Origin: Psychromonas aquimarina ATCC BAA-1526
GTDB lineage: Bacteria > Pseudomonadota > Gammaproteobacteria > Enterobacterales > Psychromonadaceae
Length of the DNA: 64,000 bases
Direction of reading: 5' to 3'
Assembly: GCF_000428725.1 (NCBI RefSeq)
Contig: NZ_AUAM01000007.1
Location: forward strand, 1 to 64,000
Shown here one piece after another: positions 17,915 through 25,999 of this stretch (position 1 is the first letter of the stretch; each line of letters starts with the position of its first letter). The notes below the pieces were generated by a model. It ran no database searches. It saw only the letters and a list, made by a program, of their open reading frames with translations, and had not been told where the DNA came from. Made by a program: the position numbers and the translations under genes.

Positions 17915-19648
17915 TTATTTTAGATTTACCGCAGCTAACGAACCATCACTTTGATACCCGTTACTTGTGCTGATATAAAGCACGCCGTTATTTGATAACG
18001 CTAATTCACCAGGCTTACTATAAGCCCATACTTCATTATGCGTATTGATATCAACCGCATAGACCTGCTTATTGGTACTGACAAAAACCATATTATCCGT
18101 TGCAATAATATTACCATAGAAGCCTGTTTCATCAGAATCCGGCGCTGACCATGTCCACAAAACAGCACCGCTTAATTCATCGCGGGCTTCTAACTGAAGT
18201 GTTGCTCGGTTTGCCGTATAGATAACCTCGTTTGCAAGTGTAGGATTTAATTGAAAAATCCCAGGAACCGACCAGTTAATACTCAAACTTTGTGTATTGA
18301 AGCTGACAAGGTGATTAGTAGACTCGGATTTACTAACCTGATTAACGGCATAAACTGTATTATTAGCTCCAATAACAGGCGCACCGTAAATGCTCCAGCC
18401 AGACCAGTTATGCTGCGGATCGACAATCGTATTAATCACTTCTCCAGTGTTTTTATTTATAATATTCAAACCGGCATCATTACAACCGCCGCAGTTATTC
18501 CCCTGATAGACATAGGCATAATCAGCGTCAACAGCCGGTGTCCATTGATCATATCCGCTTAAATCTGTAAAAAACAGCCCAGCCCCATCCGAAACATTAA
18601 AGCTGTTCAGGCCGCCATAGTACCCGCCGTTTGTATAAATAACACCGTTATCTACCGTTGGCGCATAATACTCTGGCCATTGGGACTGAAATGCGCTGCT
18701 GAACAGCTTAGATCCCGTATCTGCATTAAACCCCCACATAAAAGTATCATCATGGCCGCTGGTCGCCGCAAAAACTTTGCCGTTAGATACAGCCGGCGCA
18801 TTCAATAGGTAAACGTTTCCGAAATCATGCTGCCACTGCACACTGCTGTCTTCTTCATTGAGAGCATACAATACAGAGCTCTCAGCCCCTTCCGCAGAAC
18901 TAGAAACATACACGATGCCGTCTGCGACCACTGTCGGGCTCACTTGGTTATTTTCCTGCGGCGGATTCCATCGCCAGCGGGCAGAAAATTTATTTACATC
19001 AAGCGTAACCGGCACATAACCTGTGTGTGCCGCATTGCCCTGAAATGTCTCCCAGTTATCGACATTGTCCCAGGAAACAAGAGGAGTTAAATTCGTTGAT
19101 GAAGTATCTTCTATATCAGAATCAATATCTGATGAAGTATCTTCTATATCAGAATCAATATCTGATGAAGTATCTTCTATATCTGAATCAATATCTGATG
19201 AAGTGTCTTCTACATTAGAATCAACAGTTGATGAGGCAACTTCTATATTAAAATCAAGATACGAAGGTGATCCCGCAATTTGTGATTCACATTTAATATC
19301 ATTACACAGCTTAACTTCAATACGTCCTTTATAGTCACCCACCGTTAATGTCGATGAGACACTCATTGCAGCCGTATAGGATCCGTCAAAGTTATTGATG
19401 ACTTGAATGTAAGGGTCAATAGTTCCTGTGCTTTCAGTAACATAAATATAACCGCTAAATACTGCACTGGACCTTACATTAACTGAAAAAGATGCTGTTT
19501 CTCCTGCATACGCCTTTTCGCTAACTGCTGCAGGTGAAAACGTTAAAACAGAAGCGGACGAAGTACTTCCACCACTATCGCCGCCGCTATCACTACCGCA
19601 GGCTGTTAGATTTAACAGCATAAAAAATAACATAAAATATTTCTTCAT
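17915..19648 (-). CDS. Lipoprotein with PQQ-like beta-propeller and tandem-repeat linker
   Basis: A 577-aa lipoprotein: MKKYFMLFFMLLNLTACGSD has a lipobox (LTAC). It is followed by a Ser/Gly linker, an Ig-like beta domain (about 35-140), an acidic linker of repeating DTSSDIDSDIE units (about 145-190), and a C-terminal PQQ-like propeller (about 195-577) with repeats such as GIVYVSSSAEGAESSVLYAL and GVIYTNGGYYGG. Such propellers (BamB- or dehydrogenase-like) are usually binding or scaffolding modules; quinoprotein catalytic residues are not evident. It lies downstream of the RTX locus on the same strand, but a strong terminator separates them, so linkage is unproven. Confidence 0.82.
   Translation of the reverse strand: MKKYFMLFFMLLNLTACGSDSGGDSGGSTSSASVLTFSPAAVSEKAYAGETASFSVNVRSSAVFSGYIYVTESTGTIDPYIQVINNFDGSYTAAMSVSSTLTVGDYKGRIEVKLCNDIKCESQIAGSPSYLDFNIEVASSTVDSNVEDTSSDIDSDIEDTSSDIDSDIEDTSSDIDSDIEDTSSTNLTPLVSWDNVDNWETFQGNAAHTGYVPVTLDVNKFSARWRWNPPQENNQVSPTVVADGIVYVSSSAEGAESSVLYALNEEDSSVQWQHDFGNVYLLNAPAVSNGKVFAATSGHDDTFMWGFNADTGSKLFSSAFQSQWPEYYAPTVDNGVIYTNGGYYGGLNSFNVSDGAGLFFTDLSGYDQWTPAVDADYAYVYQGNNCGGCNDAGLNIINKNTGEVINTIVDPQHNWSGWSIYGAPVIGANNTVYAVNQVSKSESTNHLVSFNTQSLSINWSVPGIFQLNPTLANEVIYTANRATLQLEARDELSGAVLWTWSAPDSDETGFYGNIIATDNMVFVSTNKQVYAVDINTHNEVWAYSKPGELALSNNGVLYISTSNGYQSDGSLAAVNLK
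19098..19229 (-). repeat. 33-bp tandem repeat inside the lipoprotein gene
   Basis: Three near-identical 33-bp units (19098-19130, 19131-19163, 19164-19196) and a fourth degenerate one (19197-19229) encode the 11-residue period DTSSDIDSDIE. Unit length is a multiple of three, so copy changes keep the frame. Confidence 0.9.
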
Positions 19649-20101
19649 TACTCTATCCCTAATTGATTCAATTTTTCCAAGTTCAGCCGCCTGTAAGCAA
19701 ATCCGGGCAGCTGTTATATGTTTTTTTTGACTAAATAAAGGCAGAATTCAAAATGCTGTTGAAGTTGTACTGGCAGGTAAACTATCTTTAAAAACAAATT
19801 TATTCATATTTAGATAAGAATATTCAACAGACACTAAAACTATATTTCAGGTATATTTTTTATACTTAAATTTCAAAAAAAACACCATACTTATACGGAT
19901 AAATGAATTCAATTCGTGAGGGTTTATTTATAGTAAAAATGTGACTGTATAGATACTTTCGAAGCTTCATAACAGCTAATAGTAAAAGAATTAAAACTAG
20001 TCATAGGCAGCCGTAGTTTATGCGGACAGATCTAGTTCCCACTCAGCATTAAGAACCTCAATTTTTAGCGGTGTTTGCAGCCTCTGTTTAAGACTAAGAT
20101 C

Positions 20102-20206
20102 ATGATTAAACAAGGCCAGAAACTACCCGATGCTGTCCTGAGCCAGTTAACACCAGAGGGCATGAATAATCACCGAGAGAGAAAATTTTCTGCAGGTAAA
20201 AAGTAA
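20102..20206 (+). pseudogene. N-terminal remnant of a peroxiredoxin gene
   Basis: A 34-residue frame reads MIKQGQKLPDAVLSQLTPEG, then MNNHRERKFSAGKK and stop. This matches the N-terminus of the Prx5/AhpC-type peroxiredoxins (M-I-K-G-LP--L--LT-EGM-NH-----L-AGKK-VLF), but it ends before the strand and the PGAFTPTC motif that carries the peroxidatic Cys. The rest of the gene is missing, so this is a truncated remnant. No other gene is seen in 19649-20227. Confidence 0.65.
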
Positions 20207-20227
20207 TGCTGTCTGCGCACTGCAGAA

Positions 20228-20259
20228 CAAAAAAGCCTTCAATATATATCGAAGGCTTT
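20228..20259 (-). terminator. Terminator at the end of the RTX locus
   Basis: On the minus strand AAAGCCTTC and GAAGGCTTT form a 9-bp stem around an AT-rich loop, followed by TTTG, about 45 nt after the stop of the 1796-aa RTX gene. Confidence 0.85.
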
Positions 20260-20304
20260 GTAATTAAAACAAACTTAAGGTTAAGTTTTCCCCGTTACTC
20301 TGCT

Positions 20305-23300
20305 TTAAGCAACCGATGTTGTTAATACAGGTAATACAACCTGCCCGCTGTCCTTAACCGCAGAGCCGACTCCAGAACCGTCGGCATCAAAAGCAGCCAT
20401 TGCTCCAGAAAGCACCGCCAGACGCTGACTGCTGAGAACTTCTTCAGCAGCTGCCGTCTCAAGCGGTGTATCTGAAGTTGCAAACTTAATCTGCAGACCT
20501 TCCATACGTGCGCCCCAGTGACCAGCCCAGTACTCGTTGTCTTTACCGGCATCGGTTACTTCAACATAATGTACCTGACTGCTGTAACCTTCCAGCTTAT
20601 GGCTGACTTCAGCTGTGCCCTGCACTTTCTGCTCGCCGGTTGTCCAGCTTGAAAGTTCATTTCCTGCACTGTCCAGCAGCTTAACCGACAATTTATAGCT
20701 GTCTTCGGTATAACCAACCTGATGAAAGTTTTCACTGATGGTTATCGGGTTAGCACCATAGGTACTGATTAAACCGGAAACATCAAAGCGGCGGGTACGA
20801 CTGCTCCAGTCATAGGACGAAGTTAAACCGTTATCAGCTTCGGCAAAACCATTACCGCCCTTTGTAACATCCCATCCACTCAGTGTATTTGGTGTTTCAA
20901 CAAGTTCGATAAAGCTCGGCACAGGGGCGACCTCCGGAGCCTGCAGACCGGCAGTACCACTTGCCTCTACAGCCGTATTAACAAATGCGCCTAAAGCAGC
21001 GCCTTCAAGCAGTTGATCTGCAAAACGAATAGCTTTGATACGGCTCATCAGAAGATCACCTAGACTTGCCCCTTCAGGTGTTTCAGCAGGTACTTCTTGA
21101 CTCAGTAAAACCCTGTCTCCCTGTTTAATACGCACAGTCAGTTTTCCGCCGACCACTTCCTGAGAGACTGTCGTCCCGGTAGAATTCAGATCAGGCAGAT
21201 TCATCAGTACGCGTCCGTCAGGCATCAGTTCCCAGCTGTGCTGGTAACTACCGCCACCGTTTATCTGCGTATAATAATCGGCAACATCTTTGACTAACAC
21301 CTGCTTAGATGCGCCGTCAAAAATAATGCTTAACGGCTGCTCTGCCATCTCAATTAAACCACCGTCGGTATGCTGTAAAGAGATACCGTCCGCAGCCAGG
21401 CTCCAGTCATTTAACTCGCCCTTTAATACCAGGCTATAGCTTGCATCATCTGCACTGACCAGTTTGACTTTATTACTGCCGCCCGCTTCCAGCGTGGCAA
21501 ACTGATCCACATAAACAACCGACTGAGCAGTATTACTGTTCTGTGAAATATCAATATAGTCACGGCCTGCTCCGGTATGCACATCGGCACGCCCTGCTGT
21601 CAGATGAATAAGATCATCACCGGCACCGGCATGAATTGTTCCGTCACTCATATTGGACTCAATATAGTTAGACAGCTGATTCATCTGCACAGCAGTATCA
21701 TCGGCAGCACCTGTAAACTGCCAGATAGAACCACCGATTAAATTCATAATAGAGTTCTGCTCTAATACTGAATTACCGATACGAATGGTTGAAAAGCGTG
21801 ACACAAAGCTTTTTGATAACGCCAGAGTCTGCGCATCATCAGCCTGCCCTTTCCACTGTGCTAACTGCCGTCCTGATTCAACATCTTCAAACAATACTGC
21901 ACCGTTATCTTTACGTACAAACTGTATGCGTCCGCTTTGCGCATCAACAATCACCTTAATCTGCGCCAATGTGACACCGTCAAATGCTAAGGCATTATCT
22001 AAATCAGTATCATCAACAACGCCATGACCGTCAGCTTTGATCTGATAAAAATCTTTACCAGCCCCGCCTTCAAGAGAATCAGTTCCGCCGTCGGCAACCA
22101 GTACATCGTTACCGCCTAACCCCTGCAGCGTATCGTTTCCTGCCCCACCGGTCAGCTGATTATTCTGCGAATTACCAGTCAGGGTGTCGTTACCGTCACC
22201 GCCGACAAGTCCCTCAATATCAGTCATCTTATCGATAATATGACCTGTTTGTTTATCTCTAGCAAAGGTTGTCATACCGTTATCATTAAGCTGAATATTC
22301 AAATGCCGTTTTCTGTCTGAATCACTCAGGCTGTAGTCAACAATATCAAAACCGGCTCCGCCGTGCAGTTCATCAATATCATCGCCGCCGGACAGCCGAT
22401 CATTACCGCTGCCGCCGAATATTTTATCAAAACCACTGCCGCCCATCAGGGTATCATTACCGTCAACACCGTAGAGATTATCATCTCTTTTACCGCCGAA
22501 TAATACGTTGTTATTGTTATCACCGGTCAAGCTGTCATCACCGTCACTGCCGACAATATTTTCAAAGTTACTAAAGGTGGTTTTTGTCAGCGGATCAGCA
22601 AGACTGTAACCTTCTCCCTGCAACATACTTACTATCACACCGTTAAACTGGGTAAATGCAACGCTGTCCGTACCAGCACCGCCGTTGAGGGTATTAGTGC
22701 CTTTTCCGCCGTCAACATAATCGTCACCCGCACCGGCGTTCACCTCATCGTTACCGCCACCCGCAACAATCTGGTTGGCCTGTTCATTACCCGTGATAAT
22801 ATCGCGGTGTTTAGAGCCACTGACATTTTCAATGCTGACTAAAGTATCTGTCTGGCCGCCTTCAAGCGCCGTACCGCTAGTTAAGTTAACAGTAACGCCT
22901 GCGGTACTCTTGGCATAGCTGACCGTATCGTCTCCCTCGCCTCCGTCTACGGTTTTAATACCCTGTCCGCTTGCATCAAGTACATCATTACCGCCTTTAC
23001 CCTGTAAGGTATCATTACCGTCTTTGGCAATCAGTACATTCGCTTTGTCGTCCCCCTTAAGCAGATCATCAAACTGTGAACCGACCACATTCTCAATATC
23101 TTTCAGTGAAGCTGAAGCACCGATTTTATCCACCAGATACAGGTAGAAACCGGCCGCTGATTTGAGATTGGCATTTTCACCGCCGGCCATGGATATCAGG
23201 GTTTCTTTACTGATATTTGCAAAACCTATTTTCGGATCAAAAATCATCAGTGAATTACCGTCGGTCAATACCGGCATATCACCAAAGTAACCGGCATCCG

Positions 23301-25695
23301 CATGAAAGGCTAATGTGGTAGAGCCTAACAGGTAAACTTTACGGCCGTTACGCTCTGCTTCAGCCATATACGCATCGTAACCCGCTTTAATCTGATGATC
23401 CGCCGGACGATCCATTATATAAGAGGTCCACTCGCCGTTATGGTGCATATAAGCGATATGATTATTTTCTTTATCACTGAAATTTATCCGCCCCAGCAGA
23501 GAAATCAGCGGCAGAGGTTCAGAAAATAAGTAATGACTGCTGAAATTACGCTGATCATCGGTATAAGCATTGGCGATTTTAGGGAAAAGGTCATAATTAT
23601 AAAGGCCGCCTTTAATATCATTAACTGCTGTAATACCTAAACGTGCGGAAGCAGAATTTTCTGCCAGATCAACATTAAAACCGATAGCCGGCTCGGACTC
23701 CGGTGCATAGTCTTTCCAGTTACTTTGATTAGCAACTGCAATATAGGTATCACGATCGGAATCGCCCCAGTTTTGTCCCTCGGGCAGTTCCCAGCTCACC
23801 GCTAAAGAGCGCGAAGCCAGCGAGTCAAACATCTGCTCAACACTTAGGGTATCGCTGTCTGCGCCGCCGTCGATAGTGTCTTTACCTAACAGACCGCTGA
23901 TCACATCCTGACCCGGCCCCATATTGATCAGATCATCACCCAGCCCGGCACGCGCGGTATCATTACCTTCACCGCCTTCAATGGTATCGCCGCCTAAACC
24001 GCCGTCCAGAGTATCGTCTCCGGTGCCGCCGATCAGCTGATCCCTGCCTACGCCGCCGATAATAATATCATTGCCGCCATGACCATAAATAATGTCATTA
24101 CCCTTACGGCCGTCAAGGTAGTCATCATTTTCACGTCCGTTTAAGGTATTGCCGCTGGCCGTTCCGTCAATCAGAGCAAGACGGTTATTAGGATCTTCAC
24201 TGTACTGCTTAGCTTTCTCGGTCAGATCGCGTTTCACGGTTGTAACGTAAGCGGTTAAATCATCAATACCGGCCTGCGATAATCCCGCTTCCTCCGCATC
24301 AACAATATACTGGAAGACGTCATAACCTTCTTTCTTGAAGGTTTCAGCCTGACCGTCAATAAATTTAGTGAATTCATCGGAATCAACATATGAATCCAGT
24401 GCCTGAGTGATTTTCTGCTCCGGCGTGCGGCTGTCCAGCTGATCAGCAAAGAAGCCAAGCAGAGTATTAATGCCGGTTAATGCAAAATTAATACAGTCCA
24501 GTACAAAGGAGATAGCTGTACCAACCACAGGAACAAAGTCACAGATTAAGCTGGCAACATCGAGAATAACTCCCAGACCGTCAATTACCGCCATTGCTGT
24601 ATACATGGCACCGCGGCTGGAGTTACCGCTGTCAAATGCCTCCTCAGCGGCTAACGCATTCTTAGTAATACTGACCACGCCCATACCGATTGCCAGTGCA
24701 CTGCCGACTACCGTGGCAAAGCCGACACCTGCTTTGGTTAATCCGGAAGAAGCGCTGAATCCGACTTCGGCAATATCTTTCTGCAGTGCAGCCTTAGAGA
24801 AAAACTTAGCCACTTTTTCAGCAGTATCACCACCGGCTTTCTGCGCTATTTTAGTAATAACGATACTGGAAAGAGAATAAACCCCTTTAGTAACGCTCAA
24901 AGCACCGCCGGTGATCCGTAAATCACGTTTTATGCCCTCTTTTTCACTGCCGGCGGCAATACTGATACCGCCCTGCACTATGCCGAACATAGAAGTGGCA
25001 ATACTCGCACCGGTTGCCACATTATCAAAGGTTTTCTTAAATGATGACTGCCCTTCAGTAAGCACATCACCGCTGTCCAGCGCGCCCTGCAGTTTATTTT
25101 TCCATTCAGGAATGCCGTCCAGATCACCGCTTTTCAGTACCTTGGCAATTTTGTTATAACGAAATTTTTCAATACCGCCGAGTACCAGCCCGGTACCGTC
25201 CTTAATATCTGAAGGCAGGCCGACCATATATCCGCCAAAGCTTGTACCTGCACCGGAAATATAATCACTGTATTCTTCTAAAGTTTTAACCTTGCCGTTT
25301 AAACCGGCATCTATAGTCGGCTGATCAGGGAATACCTCATCCACAGAGGGCAATGCACTATCTGCCGGCGCGGTTACTGCCGCACTCTGATCGCCGCTAA
25401 GTGTCTGATCAAAATCCTGCAGGGCGGCGAGAATATCAGGATCCTGCATCAAACCCGACAGTTCGCTTACCACAGAGGGATCCACACCGGAATCGGTTAA
25501 GGCCTGCGCGAAAAATGCTTCCATTTTTTCAGCACTCATCTCATTGGCATCTTTATTAACAATACTGTCGCGCATCATTTGCGAAAAACCCGCGCCGAAC
25601 TGCTTCATAAAGTTACCGAGAACATCACTTCTAATCTCATCCCCCGAGGAAGTTGCTTCATTAATCTGCCGGCCGAAATCGGTTACTGCTTCCAT
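20305..25695 (-). CDS. Giant RTX protein (1796 aa), type I secreted, hydrophobic N-terminus and FBA-like C-terminal module
   Basis: Layout by residue: helical N-terminus with hydrophobic segments at about 226-248, 322-346 and 366-420, resembling pore-forming regions of RTX toxins; Ca-binding nonapeptide blocks at 518-617, about 870-1010 and 1050-1216 (motifs such as GGNDIIIGG, GGTGDDTLDGG); a beta-rich non-repeat insert (620-870) and another (1220-1590); an F-box-associated-like module at about 1595-1738 (SGWDV, SSYDWSSRTRRFDV, EYWAGHWGARMEG); and a C-terminal tail (1755-1796) like type I secretion signals. The tail, FBA-like module and hydrophobic region are shared with the 2052-aa protein upstream. 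It is the last gene of the ABC-HlyD-ABC-RTX-RTX run. Likely secreted in one step through the adjacent exporter and folded by Ca2+. Toxin or adhesin are both possible. Confidence 0.9.
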   Translation of the reverse strand: MEAVTDFGRQINEATSSGDEIRSDVLGNFMKQFGAGFSQMMRDSIVNKDANEMSAEKMEAFFAQALTDSGVDPSVVSELSGLMQDPDILAALQDFDQTLSGDQSAAVTAPADSALPSVDEVFPDQPTIDAGLNGKVKTLEEYSDYISGAGTSFGGYMVGLPSDIKDGTGLVLGGIEKFRYNKIAKVLKSGDLDGIPEWKNKLQGALDSGDVLTEGQSSFKKTFDNVATGASIATSMFGIVQGGISIAAGSEKEGIKRDLRITGGALSVTKGVYSLSSIVITKIAQKAGGDTAEKVAKFFSKAALQKDIAEVGFSASSGLTKAGVGFATVVGSALAIGMGVVSITKNALAAEEAFDSGNSSRGAMYTAMAVIDGLGVILDVASLICDFVPVVGTAISFVLDCINFALTGINTLLGFFADQLDSRTPEQKITQALDSYVDSDEFTKFIDGQAETFKKEGYDVFQYIVDAEEAGLSQAGIDDLTAYVTTVKRDLTEKAKQYSEDPNNRLALIDGTASGNTLNGRENDDYLDGRKGNDIIYGHGGNDIIIGGVGRDQLIGGTGDDTLDGGLGGDTIEGGEGNDTARAGLGDDLINMGPGQDVISGLLGKDTIDGGADSDTLSVEQMFDSLASRSLAVSWELPEGQNWGDSDRDTYIAVANQSNWKDYAPESEPAIGFNVDLAENSASARLGITAVNDIKGGLYNYDLFPKIANAYTDDQRNFSSHYLFSEPLPLISLLGRINFSDKENNHIAYMHHNGEWTSYIMDRPADHQIKAGYDAYMAEAERNGRKVYLLGSTTLAFHADAGYFGDMPVLTDGNSLMIFDPKIGFANISKETLISMAGGENANLKSAAGFYLYLVDKIGASASLKDIENVVGSQFDDLLKGDDKANVLIAKDGNDTLQGKGGNDVLDASGQGIKTVDGGEGDDTVSYAKSTAGVTVNLTSGTALEGGQTDTLVSIENVSGSKHRDIITGNEQANQIVAGGGNDEVNAGAGDDYVDGGKGTNTLNGGAGTDSVAFTQFNGVIVSMLQGEGYSLADPLTKTTFSNFENIVGSDGDDSLTGDNNNNVLFGGKRDDNLYGVDGNDTLMGGSGFDKIFGGSGNDRLSGGDDIDELHGGAGFDIVDYSLSDSDRKRHLNIQLNDNGMTTFARDKQTGHIIDKMTDIEGLVGGDGNDTLTGNSQNNQLTGGAGNDTLQGLGGNDVLVADGGTDSLEGGAGKDFYQIKADGHGVVDDTDLDNALAFDGVTLAQIKVIVDAQSGRIQFVRKDNGAVLFEDVESGRQLAQWKGQADDAQTLALSKSFVSRFSTIRIGNSVLEQNSIMNLIGGSIWQFTGAADDTAVQMNQLSNYIESNMSDGTIHAGAGDDLIHLTAGRADVHTGAGRDYIDISQNSNTAQSVVYVDQFATLEAGGSNKVKLVSADDASYSLVLKGELNDWSLAADGISLQHTDGGLIEMAEQPLSIIFDGASKQVLVKDVADYYTQINGGGSYQHSWELMPDGRVLMNLPDLNSTGTTVSQEVVGGKLTVRIKQGDRVLLSQEVPAETPEGASLGDLLMSRIKAIRFADQLLEGAALGAFVNTAVEASGTAGLQAPEVAPVPSFIELVETPNTLSGWDVTKGGNGFAEADNGLTSSYDWSSRTRRFDVSGLISTYGANPITISENFHQVGYTEDSYKLSVKLLDSAGNELSSWTTGEQKVQGTAEVSHKLEGYSSQVHYVEVTDAGKDNEYWAGHWGARMEGLQIKFATSDTPLETAAAEEVLSSQRLAVLSGAMAAFDADGSGVGSAVKDSGQVVLPVLTTSVA

Positions 25696-25904
25696 TCTTT
25701 CATCCTTACTTTTTCATTTTTAATATGCCCGAAGGCTCCGTGTACACCCGCCGCAATAAGTAAACTTATTTATGGTCGGGTAAAATAAAAATTCACTCTT
25801 TAAGCAGCAGTAACACTATGACTTGGCAAATCAATCTGTCTCAGCTTCGGTGCCATTTGCAGTTTTCATAGACTGACTTAATGTAATAAGCTGCTGATAT
25901 ATCC

Positions 25905-25950
25905 ATACCCAAACCACCTCTGAATCAGCATATTGAGGTAGATTGGGTAT
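25905..25950 (-). repeat. Palindromic intergenic repeat (ATACCCAA type)
   Basis: ATACCCAAACCACCTC and GAGGTAGATTGGGTAT pair at 14 of 16 positions around a 14-nt loop. It lies between the two RTX genes. It looks like a REP-like or MITE-like intergenic palindrome; I recall similar sequences in Shewanella and relatives, which I cannot verify here. A half-copy (TATATACCCAAGCACCTG) may be present at 60241. Confidence 0.6.
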
Positions 25951-25961
25951 AGATAATCAAT

Positions 25962-25980
25962 AGGAGGGGTGACCCCTCCT
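25962..25980 (-). terminator. Strong hairpin just after the 2052-aa RTX gene
   Basis: AGGAGGGGT and ACCCCTCCT are perfect arms with a single central base, 20 nt after the stop codon. The T-run on the minus strand is weak (ATTGATTATC), so it could attenuate transcription into the 1796-aa gene or stop it. Apart from this and the repeat at 25905, 25696-25999 holds no gene. Confidence 0.5.
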
Positions 25981-25999
25981 ATATTCCTAGATTAAAAAG

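Noticed and set aside
19098-19229. Regular 33-bp repeats resembling a CRISPR array
   Set aside because: Units are contiguous without unique spacers and lie in frame inside a coding sequence.
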